Positions 7,260 to 17,706 of a stretch of DNA of 38,700 nt are shown piece after piece (the stretch's first letter is position 1; every line of letters starts with the position of its first letter). The notes beneath the pieces were generated by a model. That model searched no databases. It had not been told where the DNA came from and saw only the letters and a list, made by a program, of their open reading frames with translations. Source of the DNA: Alphaproteobacteria bacterium (GTDB lineage Bacteria > Pseudomonadota > Alphaproteobacteria > Acetobacterales > Acetobacteraceae); assembly GCA_026400845.1 (NCBI GenBank), contig JAPLOH010000060.1:1-38700 (forward strand). Reading direction: 5' to 3'. Both the position numbers and the translations under genes were made by a program.

Positions 7260-8920
7260 GCGATGAGGTTCGTGAAGCCGTTGGTGATCGGGTAGCGCCG
7301 GTCCCGCCCGAAGGCGCGCGGCGTGATCTTCACCCCCGGCGGCGCCTGACGGCGTTTGTATTCGGCGCGATCGAGCATCCGCCACACCCGCAGCACGGTG
7401 GCGCGCTCGTAGCCCTTGGCGACCAGCGCGTCGACCGACATTTCGCCTTCGACGAGGCCTTCGAGGATAGCGTCCAGAATTTCGTACGGCGGCAGCGTGT
7501 CCTGGTCGGTCTGGTTGGGCTTGAGCTCCGCCGATGGCGGCTTGGTGATGATCCGCTCCGGGATCACGCGTCCGGCCGGGCCGAGCGCACCGTTGAAATG
7601 ATGGGCGTTGCGCCAGTGGCAGAGCGCGAACACCGTCATCTTGTAGACGTCCTTCAGCACCGAATAGCCGCCGCACATGTCGCCGTAGAGCGTGGCGTAT
7701 CCGACCGACATTTCCGATTTGTTGCCGGTGGTCAGCACCATGTGGCCGAGCTTGTTGGAGATTGCCATCAGGATCAGCCCGCGCGCGCGGGACTGGATGT
7801 TCTCCTCCGTGATGTCGGCCTGTCGCCCGGCGAAGACCGGGGCCAGCATGGCGCCGAACGCCTCCATCGCCGGCACGATCGGCACCGTCTCGCAGGAAAT
7901 CCCGAGGAGGCCCGCGCACTCGGCCGCGTCATCCAGGCTGTCCTGGCTGGTATAGGGGCTCGGCATCATGAAGGTCCGCACCTTGTCGCCACCCAGCGCA
8001 TCGACGGCAACGGCGGCGGAGAGCGCGCTGTCGATACCGCCAGACAACCCGAGGATCACGCCGGGGAAGCGGTTCTTTCGCACGTAGTCCCCGAGGCCGA
8101 GCACCATCGAACGGTAGATCGAACCGAGGCGGTCCGGCTCGATCGCCAAGGCAAGCGGGGCGCAGACCATCGTTTCGCCCTGGCGCGTCCATGTGGTGAG
8201 CGCCACCTGTTCCTCGAAGAAGGGCATTTGCAGCGCGAGCGAGCGATCGGCGTTGAGCACGAAGCTGGCACCCTCGAACACCAGTTCGTCCTGCCCGCAG
8301 ACCTGGGCGCAGAACACGAAGGGCAGCCCGGTCTCGACCACCCGGCTGACGGCGAGCTGGATGCGGGTCGACTGCTTGCCGACCTCAAAGGGCGAGCCGT
8401 TGATGGACAGGAGTAACTCGGCGCCACTCTCCGCCAGTGTTTCGGCGACCGCCGGAAACCACCAATCCTCACAGACCATCACGCCGATGCGGACGCCGCG
8501 GAAATTCACCGGCCCCGGCGGCGGGCCGGCGTCGAACACCCGCTTCTCGTCGAACACGCCGTAGTTCGGCAGCTCGTGCTTGGCGCGGCGGGTGAGGATC
8601 TTGCCACCGTCCATGACATAAGCCGCGTTGTAGAGCTTGCCGTCCTGCGACCACGGCCCGCCGATCAGCACGCCCGGCCCGCCATCGGCGGTATCGGCGG
8701 CGAGTTCGGCGAGTGCCGCCTCGCACGCCGCGACAAAGGCCGGCTTGCGGATGAGGTCCTCCGTCGGATAGCCAGCGATGAACATCTCGGGCGCCACCAC
8801 CAGGTTCGCTCCCAAAGCGGCGGCCTCGGCACGGGCGGCGCGGATGCGCGCGAGATTGGCGTCGACCTGCCCGACATGCGAGTTGATCTGGGCGAGGGCG
8901 ATTTTGAGCGTGTCGGACAT
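7256..8920 (-). CDS. nadE: glutamine-dependent NAD+ synthetase
   Basis: This 554-residue enzyme makes NAD+ from nicotinate adenine dinucleotide, with glutamine as nitrogen source. The N-terminal half is a nitrilase-type glutaminase domain with its triad in order: Glu in VAPEMFIAGYP, Lys in AKHELPNYGVF and Cys in VMVCEDWWFP. The C-terminal half is the ATP-dependent synthetase, with the PP-loop LGLSGGIDSALSAA, TGNKSEMSVGY and the late KPPSAELKPNQTDQDTLPPY segment. Length is typical for the two-domain form. It starts with ATG at 8920 and its stop overlaps the next start (ATGA). A nicotinate phosphoribosyltransferase gene lies upstream on the same strand, but copy 2 of the terminator-like element sits between them, so nadE probably has its own promoter near 8921-8950. 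Confidence 0.95.
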   Translation of the reverse strand: MSDTLKIALAQINSHVGQVDANLARIRAARAEAAALGANLVVAPEMFIAGYPTEDLIRKPAFVAACEAALAELAADTADGGPGVLIGGPWSQDGKLYNAAYVMDGGKILTRRAKHELPNYGVFDEKRVFDAGPPPGPVNFRGVRIGVMVCEDWWFPAVAETLAESGAELLLSINGSPFEVGKQSTRIQLAVSRVVETGLPFVFCAQVCGQDELVFEGASFVLNADRSLALQMPFFEEQVALTTWTRQGETMVCAPLALAIEPDRLGSIYRSMVLGLGDYVRKNRFPGVILGLSGGIDSALSAAVAVDALGGDKVRTFMMPSPYTSQDSLDDAAECAGLLGISCETVPIVPAMEAFGAMLAPVFAGRQADITEENIQSRARGLILMAISNKLGHMVLTTGNKSEMSVGYATLYGDMCGGYSVLKDVYKMTVFALCHWRNAHHFNGALGPAGRVIPERIITKPPSAELKPNQTDQDTLPPYEILDAILEGLVEGEMSVDALVAKGYERATVLRVWRMLDRAEYKRRQAPPGVKITPRAFGRDRRYPITNGFTNLIA

Positions 8921-8950
8921 GGTTCCAGGCTATGCGGAAGGGGCGAGGAA

Positions 8951-9083
8951 GGGAAGGAAGGGCTTCTTTTTGAAAAAAGAAGCAAAAACTTTTTATCCGT
9001 TCGCTTCGCACGCTCCATGGTGAGTGCGAAGCAAACGAGGGAAAGTTTTTTGGTTCTTTTTTTCAAAAAAGAACCGCTTCCTT
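8951..9083. repeat. palindromic terminator-like element, copy 2 (complete)
   Basis: This element has the same layout as copy 1. It is bounded by GGAAGGAAG on the left and CTTCCTTCC on the right, carries the left mini-hairpin with GCTTC/GAAGC, the right mini-hairpin with GGTTC/GAACC at 9052-9075, and a central stem around CCATGG at about 8998-9037. The stem sequence differs strongly from copy 1, yet about 17 of 20 pairs still match. It lies in the 188-base gap between the nicotinate phosphoribosyltransferase gene and nadE, both on the minus strand, where it would end transcription of the former. Nothing else is seen in that gap. Confidence 0.9.
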
Positions 9084-9108
9084 CCATGCCTCTGGCTACT
9101 TGTGGAGT

Positions 9109-10269
9109 TCACGGCATCCCGCCCTTCTGCCGATCCCCGTTGCGCCGCAACAGGAACTCCCGCCCGACCTTCACCATCGGCACGCCATCGTAGGAAACGA
9201 TATCGGCGGTCGCATAGGTCTCGGTCCAGGCATCGGGGATGAAGCTGCCGGTGCCGACCACGTCGATCGGCGCCCGTGCGTCGGCCATCACCCGGCATTT
9301 ATCGACGCCGAAGCCGGAGCTGGCGACGATGCGCACCTTGGGGAAACCGGCGGCGTTCAGCGCCTCGCGCATCCGCCAGATCGCCGCGGCCGAGACGCCC
9401 GTGCCGACGAGGTAACGCAACTCGGTTTCGCTGCGGTAGCGGCGGATCGCGCCCGGGGCCTGGCGTTCCAGCACCGCATAGCTCTCGGCGGGGTCGAGCC
9501 CTTCGAGGAACCGCCCGCCATGGGTATCGAGCCGCACCGAGAGCCGGCCCGAAGCGGCGAGGTTGGCGAAGCGCTCGCACACCGCAAGCCCGTCCGTCAC
9601 CTCCCGGCCGAAATAATCGACCAGCACGGTGAGCGCTTCATCGGGGAAGGTCTCGTGGAACATCTCGGCCGCGCGCACGGTGGAGCCGGCATAGCCGATC
9701 AGCGCGTGCGGCATGGTGCCGCGGCCGGCGCGCTCGCCGAACCAGTGGGCGGTGCCGTCATTGGCGTTGCCGATGAAGCCCCGCGCCCCCTCGCGCCGCG
9801 CGGCGTTGGAGCCGACGGAGGCGGCGTAGGCCATCATCTCCTGCATCTCTCCCCCAGCGCAGTGCCGCGCCTCCATGGCGAGGAAGGGCACGGCGGGGAG
9901 GGCGAGGGACATCTGGTAGGCGTTATGGGCTGCAACGCAGGCCGGGCCGATTTTTTGCAGCGCGATGGTCTCGAGGTCCGATAGCGCTTCCATGCTGCCG
10001 GTGACGTACACCAGCGGCTCGCCGGCGCCGACCCAGGTGCCCTCGGGGTGGGTCACGTCGATATCGAACACGGTGCCGCGCTCGGCGGCGACGCGAGCGA
10101 GGAAGTCGAGCATCAGCCGCGGCGCCGAAATCACCGGACGGCGCAAGAACACCGCGTAGGTGACGCGCTTGTCGCCGAAGCGCGCGACGACCTGGCGGGT
10201 GCGGTTGAAGTAGCTGTCCGTGCGCGCCGCAATATCGGCGGCGAGCGCGGAAGCCGGCTTCTGGTCCAC
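9109..10269 (-). CDS. nicotinate phosphoribosyltransferase family protein
   Basis: The 386-residue product resembles the nicotinate phosphoribosyltransferase family, which turns nicotinate and PRPP into nicotinate mononucleotide, the entry step of the Preiss-Handler route to NAD. Supporting segments are TDSYFNRTRQVVARFGDKRVTYAVF near the N-terminus, GSNAARREGARGFIGNANDG, GTMPHALIGYAGST, and the phosphate-binding style end VASSGFGVDKCRVM, APIDVVGTGSFIP. The family also contains other phosphoribosyltransferases, so substrate is inferred, helped by nadE two genes away in function. It starts with GTG at 10269, immediately after the TAG of the DAHP synthase gene with no gap, indicating cotranscription with it. 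Copy 2 of the repeat follows its stop. Confidence 0.8.
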   Translation of the reverse strand: MDQKPASALAADIAARTDSYFNRTRQVVARFGDKRVTYAVFLRRPVISAPRLMLDFLARVAAERGTVFDIDVTHPEGTWVGAGEPLVYVTGSMEALSDLETIALQKIGPACVAAHNAYQMSLALPAVPFLAMEARHCAGGEMQEMMAYAASVGSNAARREGARGFIGNANDGTAHWFGERAGRGTMPHALIGYAGSTVRAAEMFHETFPDEALTVLVDYFGREVTDGLAVCERFANLAASGRLSVRLDTHGGRFLEGLDPAESYAVLERQAPGAIRRYRSETELRYLVGTGVSAAAIWRMREALNAAGFPKVRIVASSGFGVDKCRVMADARAPIDVVGTGSFIPDAWTETYATADIVSYDGVPMVKVGREFLLRRNGDRQKGGMP

Positions 10270-11643
10270 CTATTCGGCCGCCGCCTGCACTGGCGCGCGG
10301 CGGCGCTTGAGCTCCTCGGCGACGAGGAAGGCGAGTTCAAGCGACTGCTCGGCGTTGAGGCGGGGGTCGACGAAGGTCTCGTAGCGCTTGGCGAGATCCT
10401 CCTCGGTCAGCATATGGGCGCCGCCGACGCATTCGGTGACGGGCTGGCCGGTCATCTCGACATGCACGCCACCGGCCCAGCTACCCTCGGCGGCATGGAC
10501 GTCGAAGAAGCGGCGCACCTCGGTGAGGATCGCATCGAAGCTGCGGGTCTTGTAGCCGTTGGAGGTGGTGGTGGTGTTGCCGTGCATCGGGTCGCACAGC
10601 CACACCACTTTGCGGCCGGCCTTCTGTACCGCACGCACCAGCGGCGGCAGCAGGCTCTCGACCTTGGCGGCACCCATGCGGGCGATCAGGGTCAACCGGC
10701 CGGCCTCGTTGGCGGGGTTCAGGGTGTCGCAGATCTTCAGCAGGTCATCGGCCGTGGTGGTCGGGCCGACCTTCATGCCGAGCGGATTCTTCACGCCACG
10801 AAGGAACTCGACATGCGCGCCATCCGGCTGGCGGGTGCGATCGCCGATCCACAGGAAATGCGCGGAGCAGGCGTAGGGGTCGTTGGTCAGGCTGTCGATG
10901 CGGGTCAGCGCCTGCTCGTAGGGCAGCAGCAGCGCCTCGTGGCTGGTGTAGAAATCGGTCTCGCGGATCTGCGCGGTGGTGTTGGAATCGATCCCGCAGG
11001 CGGCCATGAAGCCCAGCGTTTCGTCGATGCGGTGCGCGAGGTCCCGGTAGCGGTCGGCCAGCGGCGAGCGGGCGACGAAGCCGAGGTTCCAGCGATGCAC
11101 CTCATGCAAATCGGCATAGCCGCCGGAGGCGAAGGCACGCAGCAGGTTCAGCGTGCCGGCGGACTGGAAATAGCCGAACTCCATCCGCGCCGGATCGGGA
11201 ATGCGGGCCGCGGGCGTGAAGTCCGGCCCGTTGACGATGTCGCCACGATAGGACGGCAGAGTGACGTCGCCCTGCTTCTCCAAATCCGACGAGCGCGGCT
11301 TGGCGAACTGGCCGGCCATGCGGCCGATCTTCACCACCGGCATGGAGGCGCCGAAGGTCAGCACGACCGACATCTGCAACAGCACGCGGAAGGTGTCGCG
11401 GATGATGTTGGCGGTGAAATCCTGGAAGCTCTCGGCGCAGTCGCCGCCCTGCAGGACGATCGCCTTCCCCTCGGCGACCTGCGCCAGCGCTGCCTTCAGC
11501 CGCCGCGCCTCGCCGGCGAACACCAAGGGCGGATAGGCCCGCAGCTTGCCCTCCATCGCGGCAAGCTGCGCGGCATCCGGATAATTCGGCTGCTGCTCCG
11601 CTTTGCGGTTGCGCCATGAGTCGAGGGACCAGGTGGTGGCCAT
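10270..11643 (-). CDS. 3-deoxy-7-phosphoheptulonate synthase, class II
   Basis: This 457-residue enzyme joins phosphoenolpyruvate and erythrose 4-phosphate, the first step of the shikimate pathway to aromatic amino acids. It is clearly the class II (plant and mycobacterial) type: it starts [20 protein letters not shown] and has [14 protein letters not shown] with the metal-binding Cys, [56 protein letters not shown] and [12 protein letters not shown]. The start is fixed at the ATG at 11643; the frame stays open another 94 codons upstream, but that stretch is intergenic and crosses repeat copy 3. It heads the minus-strand pair with the phosphoribosyltransferase gene and diverges from the SUF regulator. 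Confidence 0.95.
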   Translation of the reverse strand: MATTWSLDSWRNRKAEQQPNYPDAAQLAAMEGKLRAYPPLVFAGEARRLKAALAQVAEGKAIVLQGGDCAESFQDFTANIIRDTFRVLLQMSVVLTFGASMPVVKIGRMAGQFAKPRSSDLEKQGDVTLPSYRGDIVNGPDFTPAARIPDPARMEFGYFQSAGTLNLLRAFASGGYADLHEVHRWNLGFVARSPLADRYRDLAHRIDETLGFMAACGIDSNTTAQIRETDFYTSHEALLLPYEQALTRIDSLTNDPYACSAHFLWIGDRTRQPDGAHVEFLRGVKNPLGMKVGPTTTADDLLKICDTLNPANEAGRLTLIARMGAAKVESLLPPLVRAVQKAGRKVVWLCDPMHGNTTTTSNGYKTRSFDAILTEVRRFFDVHAAEGSWAGGVHVEMTGQPVTECVGGAHMLTEEDLAKRYETFVDPRLNAEQSLELAFLVAEELKRRRAPVQAAAE

Positions 11644-11764
11644 GCGTTTCGCTCCAAATTCCTCGGTCCGCCCCACATCGCTGTCCGGGTGGCCCGCCGG
11701 GCGCACTATTCGCCGAAAATCCGCGGCTTGGCTACTGCGCCGTGCGCAACCCTGGGCAATCGGG

Positions 11765-11857
11765 GGAAGGCAGAAGGAAGCGCTGCTTTTTGAAAAAAGA
11801 AGCAAAAACTTTTTATCCGTGGCTTCGCGCTCTCCGCGGCGAGTCAGAAGCCGGGGG
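11765..11857. repeat. palindromic terminator-like element, copy 3 (right arm missing)
   Basis: In the 327-base gap between the divergent DAHP synthase and SUF regulator genes lies the left arm (mini-hairpin near 11780-11803) and a degenerate central stem in which GGCTTC pairs with GAAGCC and CTC with GAG. The right arm is absent, as the sequence passes directly into GGGGGTCGAGCGG. Unlike the complete copies it is not at the 3' end of any gene. The rest of the gap should hold both promoters; I see only a short CGGCCG hairpin at 11891-11909 and no clear promoter hexamers. Confidence 0.8.
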
Positions 11858-11970
11858 TCGAGCGGTGCGGGTTTCTTCCCTGCACCCGGTCGGCCGGTCT
11901 TGACGGCCGGGGGGGGATGGGCCATTTGCCCGAATCAGGACTGCCAGGGTCCGATTAGGGTAATGGTGCC

Positions 11971-12441
11971 ATGCTCAGGCTTTCCAAACTGACCGATTAC
12001 GCGGTGGTGGTGCTGATCCGGCTCGGCGATTGCCTGCGGGCGGGCGAGGATTGCGTGCAGACCTCTCCCGGCATCGCGGTGGCGACCGGGGTGCCGGAAC
12101 CGACAGTCGCGAAGGTGCTGAAGGCGCTGGCGAGCGCCTCGCTGGTCACCTCGCAGCGCGGCGCGCGCGGCGGCTACCGGCTGTCGCGGCCGCTGGAGCG
12201 AGTGACGGTGGCGGACGTGATCGCCGCGATCGACGGCCCGATCGCGCTCACCGCCTGCGTCGATGGCGGCGGCGGGGGCTGCGACGTGGGGAACATCTGC
12301 GCCGTCAAAGGGCGGTGGGACCTGGTGAACGACGTCATTCGCCTGGCGCTGTCGGAGATATCATTGGCGGATATGCGGGCGGCCTCGGTGCCGCTGGCGT
12401 TCCGCGTGCCGGCGCCGCACCGCGTTTCGGCCGCCGAATAG
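11971..12441 (+). CDS. Rrf2-family SUF operon regulator
   Basis: The 156-residue protein is an Rrf2/IscR-type transcription factor. It has an N-terminal winged helix (MLRLSKLTDYAVVVLIRLGD, then EPTVAKVLKALASASLVTSQ and the wing RGARGGYRLSRP) and three Cys in CVDGGGGGCDVGNIC, where IscR-type proteins bind an iron-sulfur cluster. It belongs to the subgroup that sits at the head of SUF operons, and by analogy it represses or tunes the operon according to cluster status. It is ten bases upstream of sufB, which has a strong ribosome site (AGGAGA), so both are on one transcript. The ribosome site of the regulator itself is weak, compatible with low expression. Target site is not identified. Confidence 0.9.
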   Translation: MLRLSKLTDYAVVVLIRLGDCLRAGEDCVQTSPGIAVATGVPEPTVAKVLKALASASLVTSQRGARGGYRLSRPLERVTVADVIAAIDGPIALTACVDGGGGGCDVGNICAVKGRWDLVNDVIRLALSEISLADMRAASVPLAFRVPAPHRVSAAE

Positions 12442-12450
12442 GAGAACAGC

Positions 12451-13950
<1,500 letters not shown>

Positions 13951-13982
13951 AAGTTTTTTGGTTCTTTTTTTCAAAAAAGAAC
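13951..13982. repeat. palindromic element, right half only, between sufB and sufC
   Basis: Immediately after the sufB stop comes the right arm of the repeat family: AAGTTTTTTG and then a perfect 10-bp A/T-rich hairpin, GTTCTTTTTT, two bases, AAAAAAGAAC (13961-13982). The GC-rich central stem and the left arm are absent, and the outer GG/CC pair of the hairpin is lost. Without the stem this should not terminate transcription, in line with its place inside an operon. The transcript could still form a U/A hairpin just ahead of the sufC ribosome site. Confidence 0.85.
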
Positions 13983-14012
13983 ATTCTTGCTTGCTTGTTT
14001 AAGGACGTTCAA

Positions 14013-14762
14013 ATGCTTGAGATCAAGGGCCTCCACGCCGGCATCGAAGACAAGGAGATCCTCAGGGGGATCGATCTGGTGGTGCCGACCGGCGAGGTGC
14101 ACGCCATCATGGGCCCCAACGGTTCGGGCAAGTCGACCCTGTCCTACGTGCTCTCGGGCCGCGAGGGCTACGAGGTGACCGGCGGCAGCGCGACGTTTGA
14201 CGGTCATGAATTGCTGGAGATGGAGCCGGAGGAGCGGGCGGCGGCGGGCGTGTTCCTCGCCTTCCAGTATCCGGTCGAGCTGCCGGGCGTGAACAACGCG
14301 AATTTCCTGCGCACCGCGCTCAACGCCCAGCGCCGCGCGCGGGGCGACGCGGAGCTTGATGCCGTGCAGTTCCTCAAGATGGCGCGCGCCGAGATCAAGC
14401 GCCTGTCGATGGCCGACGACATGCTGAAGCGCAACGTCAATGTCGGCTTCTCCGGCGGCGAGAAGAAGCGCAACGAGGTGCTGCAGATGGCGATCCTGCG
14501 CCCGAAGCTCGCCATTCTCGACGAGACCGACAGCGGGCTCGATATCGACGCGCTGAAGATCGTCGCCGACGGGGTGAACGCGCTGCGCGGCCCCGCTTTC
14601 TCGGCCGTTGTGATCACCCACTACCAGCGGCTGCTCGAACATATCGTGCCCGATCGCGTGCATGTGCTGGCGAATGGCCGCATCATTCGCTCCGGCGGGC
14701 CGGAGCTGGCGCTGGAGTTGGAGGCGCAGGGCTACGCCGCCGTGGTGGCGGAGGCGGCGTGA
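14013..14762 (+). CDS. sufC: Fe-S assembly ATPase SufC
   Basis: SufC is the ABC-type ATPase that drives shape changes in the SufBCD scaffold. The 249-residue product has Walker A (GPNGSGKST), a Q-loop (AFQYPVELPG), the signature FSGGEKKRNE and Walker B with the SUF-typical LAILDETDSGLDID. Start is set at ATG 14013, with AAGGAC six bases upstream; the TTG six codons earlier would extend into the spacer. The gene ends in GTGA at 14759-14762, where its stop overlaps the GTG start of sufD. Confidence 0.97.
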   Translation: MLEIKGLHAGIEDKEILRGIDLVVPTGEVHAIMGPNGSGKSTLSYVLSGREGYEVTGGSATFDGHELLEMEPEERAAAGVFLAFQYPVELPGVNNANFLRTALNAQRRARGDAELDAVQFLKMARAEIKRLSMADDMLKRNVNVGFSGGEKKRNEVLQMAILRPKLAILDETDSGLDIDALKIVADGVNALRGPAFSAVVITHYQRLLEHIVPDRVHVLANGRIIRSGGPELALELEAQGYAAVVAEAA

Positions 14763-16024
14763 ACGCCGTGTCGCAAACATCGTTGCAGGCGGCCGCGGCG
14801 TCTTTCCGCGCGCGCTATGAGGGGCTGAAGGAGCGGCTGGGCGGCGACAGCATCCAGCGCGCCGAGGCGGCCGACGCTTTCGCGCATCAGGGCCTGCCCG
14901 GCCCGCGCGAGGAGGCCTGGCGCTACACCGTGCTGCGGCCGCTCACCGAGGTCGCCTTTCACGAGCCGGTGGTGCTGCTCTCCGATTGTGCCGCCGGGTT
15001 GGCAGCGCTGCCCGATCTCGGAATGCCGCGTCTGGTGTTCATCGACGGCCGTTTCCGCGCCGATCTTTCAGATGCGGTGACCGGCGCCGAGGTCCGCACC
15101 GGGGCGCCGGCATTTGGCCCCTCGGTGGCGCTCGGCGAGAAAATGGTCGCGCTCAACGCGATGCTGGCCGAGGACGGCGCGGCGATCACGGTGGCGCCGG
15201 GCGTCGATGCCGGGGCGGTAATGCTGGTGAGCCTCGGGTCCGACGCGCATGGCGTGCCGGTCTCCTTCCACCCCCGCCATTCCGTGGTGCTCGGCAAGGG
15301 CGCGCGCCTGACGCTGGTGGAGATCAACGCCGGCACGGGCGTCTATTTCAACAACCCGGTGCTGGTTGCCGAAGTTGCCGAGGACGCGACCTTGGTCCAT
15401 CTGCGCATGCAGCAGGAAGCCGCTGGCGCCTTCCATCTATCCACCGTGCTGGCCGAGGTCGGCGCGCGTGGCACCTATGACAGTTTCTCGCTCGCCCTCG
15501 GCGGCCGGCTGTCCCGCGTCGAGGTGCATGCGACGCTGCTGGGTGAGAAGGCGATGGCGCATCTCAACGCCGCGCAACTGCTCGGCGGATCGCAGCACAG
15601 CGACTTCACCACCATCGTGCGCCATCACGCGCCGGCGACCGCGAGCCGGCAGACCGTGAAGAACGTGCTGACCGGCCGCTCCAAGGGCGTGTTCCAGGGC
15701 AAGATCGAGGTCGCCCGGATCGCCCAGAAAACCGATGGCTATCAGATGAACCAGACCCTGCTGCTCTCCGGCGATGCCGAGATCGACAGCAAGCCGCAGC
15801 TCGAAATCTACGCCGACGACGTAAAGTGCAGCCACGGCGCGACTGTCGGCGAACTCGATGCCGATCAGTTGTTCTACTTGCGCAGCCGCGGCGTGCCGGC
15901 CGAACAGGCGCGCAACCTCCTGGTGCGCGCCTTCCTCTCCGAAGCGCTCGACCCGATTGCCCATGAAGGTGCGCGCGCGGCGATGGAGGCGGCGATCGCC
16001 GCGTGGTGGGAGCGCCAGGCATGA
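14759..16024 (+). CDS. sufD: Fe-S cluster assembly protein SufD
   Basis: SufD pairs with SufB in the scaffold and helps iron entry. The 421-residue product has the family pattern: HQGLPGPREEAWRYTVLRPL near the N-terminus, then a beta-helix core, ending with VKCSHGATVGELDADQLFYL, which includes the conserved Cys-Ser-His, and SRGVPAEQARNLLVRAF. It begins with GTG inside GTGA at the sufC stop and ends in ATGA at the sufS start (16021-16024), so its translation is coupled on both sides. Neighbours and length leave little doubt. Confidence 0.96.
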   Translation: MNAVSQTSLQAAAASFRARYEGLKERLGGDSIQRAEAADAFAHQGLPGPREEAWRYTVLRPLTEVAFHEPVVLLSDCAAGLAALPDLGMPRLVFIDGRFRADLSDAVTGAEVRTGAPAFGPSVALGEKMVALNAMLAEDGAAITVAPGVDAGAVMLVSLGSDAHGVPVSFHPRHSVVLGKGARLTLVEINAGTGVYFNNPVLVAEVAEDATLVHLRMQQEAAGAFHLSTVLAEVGARGTYDSFSLALGGRLSRVEVHATLLGEKAMAHLNAAQLLGGSQHSDFTTIVRHHAPATASRQTVKNVLTGRSKGVFQGKIEVARIAQKTDGYQMNQTLLLSGDAEIDSKPQLEIYADDVKCSHGATVGELDADQLFYLRSRGVPAEQARNLLVRAFLSEALDPIAHEGARAAMEAAIAAWWERQA

Positions 16025-17247
16025 GCCAGTTCGACGTCACGTCCATCCGGGCGCAATTCCCCATCCTCGGCCAGAAGGTACGCGGCAAGGACCTCGTGTT
16101 TCTCGACAGCGCGGCCTCGGCGCAGAAGCCGCGCGCGGCGATCGACGCCATGGTCGGCGCCATGGAGACGCAGTACGCGAACATCCATCGTGGCCTGCAC
16201 TGGATGAGCGAGCGCACCACCGAGGCCTATGAGGCCGCGCGCGATGCCGCCGCCCGCCTGCTCAACGCCGGGGACCGCCACGAGATCGTCTTCGTGCGCA
16301 ACTCCACCGAGGGCATCAACCTCGTCGCCCACTCCTATGGCCGCAGCGTACTGAAGCCCGGCCAGGCCGTGGTGATCTCGGCGATGGAGCACCACTCCAA
16401 CATCGTGCCCTGGCAGATGCTGCGCGACGCGCACGGCACCGAACTGCGGGTGGCGCCGATCACCGATGCCGGCGAACTCGACATGGCGGCCTACGAGGCG
16501 CTGTTCGCCGACGGGAAGGTGGGGCTGGTGGCGATCACCCACATGTCCAACGTGCTCGGCTCCTACACGCCGGCGGAGCGGATCGTGAAGATCGCCCACG
16601 CGCACGGCGCCAAGGTGTTGCTCGATGGCTCGCAGGCGGTGGTGCACCGCAAGGTGGACGTGCGGGCGCTCGATGCCGATTTCTACGTCTTCACCGGCCA
16701 CAAGCTCTACGGCCCCACCGGCATCGGTGTGCTCTACGGGAAGGCCGCGCTGCTGGAGGCGATGCCGCCCTGGATGGGCGGCGGGGACATGATCTCGTCG
16801 GTCACCTACGAAAAATCCACCTGGGCGCGGGTGCCGCATAAGTTCGAGGCCGGCACCCCCGCCATCCTCGAAGGCATCGGCCTGGAGGCGGCGATCCGCT
16901 GGGTGGAGGCGATCGGCTATGACGCGATCGCGGCCCACGAAGCCGAGCTCACCGAGCATGCGCTGGCCCGCATGTCCGCCGTCGATGGGCTGACCATCAT
17001 CGGCCGGGCGCAGGATCGCGGCGGGGTGGTGAGCTTCACGCTCGATCGCGCCCACGCGCATGACATCGCGACCCTGCTGGATCGCGCCGGCATCGCGGTG
17101 CGGGCGGGGCATCACTGCGCGGAGCCGCTGATGCGCCGGCTCGGGCTTGAATCGACCGCACGGGCGAGCTTCGGCATCTATACGACGGCCGAGGAAATCG
17201 ACGTGCTGGCGGATACGCTGACCAAGGTGCGGGAGTTCTTCAAATAA
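16021..17247 (+). CDS. sufS: SufS-type cysteine desulfurase
   Basis: This 408-residue PLP enzyme removes sulfur from L-cysteine as a persulfide for cluster assembly. The PLP lysine lies in FTGHKLYGPTGIG, the cofactor-contacting segments are MEHHSNIVPWQ and LLDGSQAVVH, and the catalytic Cys that carries the persulfide is in RAGHHCAEPLMRR. It is a group II (SufS/CsdA) enzyme, judged by the short catalytic loop. The start ATG at 16021 overlaps the sufD stop in ATGA. Its stop shares a base with the sufU start (TAATG). The adjacent sufU suggests that SufU, not SufE, takes over the sulfur. Confidence 0.96.
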   Translation: MSQFDVTSIRAQFPILGQKVRGKDLVFLDSAASAQKPRAAIDAMVGAMETQYANIHRGLHWMSERTTEAYEAARDAAARLLNAGDRHEIVFVRNSTEGINLVAHSYGRSVLKPGQAVVISAMEHHSNIVPWQMLRDAHGTELRVAPITDAGELDMAAYEALFADGKVGLVAITHMSNVLGSYTPAERIVKIAHAHGAKVLLDGSQAVVHRKVDVRALDADFYVFTGHKLYGPTGIGVLYGKAALLEAMPPWMGGGDMISSVTYEKSTWARVPHKFEAGTPAILEGIGLEAAIRWVEAIGYDAIAAHEAELTEHALARMSAVDGLTIIGRAQDRGGVVSFTLDRAHAHDIATLLDRAGIAVRAGHHCAEPLMRRLGLESTARASFGIYTTAEEIDVLADTLTKVREFFK

Positions 17248-17699
17248 TGTTCGAAGACGTCCGCGACCTCTACAACGCCACCATCCTCGAACGGGGCCGC
17301 CGGCCGCGCCACATGCGCCGGCTGGAGGCGTTCGACGTCACCGCCAAGGGCGACAACCCGATGTGCGGCGACCGCGTGCAGGTATGGGTGAAATTCGCCG
17401 ATGACCGCTCCATCGCCGCCACCGGCTTCGATGCGCGGGGCTGCGAAATCAGCAAGGCCGCGGCGGATTTGATGGTAGAGGCGGTGGCGGGCAAGACGGC
17501 CGAAGATACCAAGGCGATGTTCGCGGCCTTCCGCACCCTCGCCCAGACCGGCGCCTGCGATGACTGTGCCGAGGCACTGGCGCCGATGCAGCCGCTGGCC
17601 GCCGTGCACGAGTATCCCTCGCGGGTGAAATGCGCCACGCTGCCGTGGCACGCACTGATCGCCGCACTTGATGGACAGGGAGCCAGCACCAGTGAGTGA
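17247..17699 (+). CDS. sufU: SufU-type sulfur transfer / scaffold protein
   Basis: This 150-residue protein is a SufU/IscU-fold partner of SufS. The three conserved Cys and the Asp are in place: NPMCGDRV, ARGCEISKAA and RVKCATLPW. The long stretch between the second and third Cys (about 60 residues) is characteristic of SufU rather than IscU. In Bacillus SufU is a zinc-dependent sulfur acceptor for SufS; the same role is inferred here, since no sufE is visible. The start overlaps the sufS stop by one base. It is of interest because SufU is best known from Gram-positive bacteria. Confidence 0.92.
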   Translation: MFEDVRDLYNATILERGRRPRHMRRLEAFDVTAKGDNPMCGDRVQVWVKFADDRSIAATGFDARGCEISKAAADLMVEAVAGKTAEDTKAMFAAFRTLAQTGACDDCAEALAPMQPLAAVHEYPSRVKCATLPWHALIAALDGQGASTSE

Positions 17700-17706
17700 G
17701 GATGGC

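Noticed and set aside
8921-9108. Several short frames crossing the palindromic element on both strands, with products such as [13 protein letters not shown]
   Set aside because: The element has few stop codons in any frame, so neighbouring frames run into it. The Phe/Lys-rich peptides recur at every copy and are translation artefacts of the repeat.
11644-11925. 94-codon N-terminal extension of the DAHP synthase
   Set aside because: It reads through the intergenic repeat (giving runs such as [10 protein letters not shown]). The family N-terminus begins at ATG 11643.
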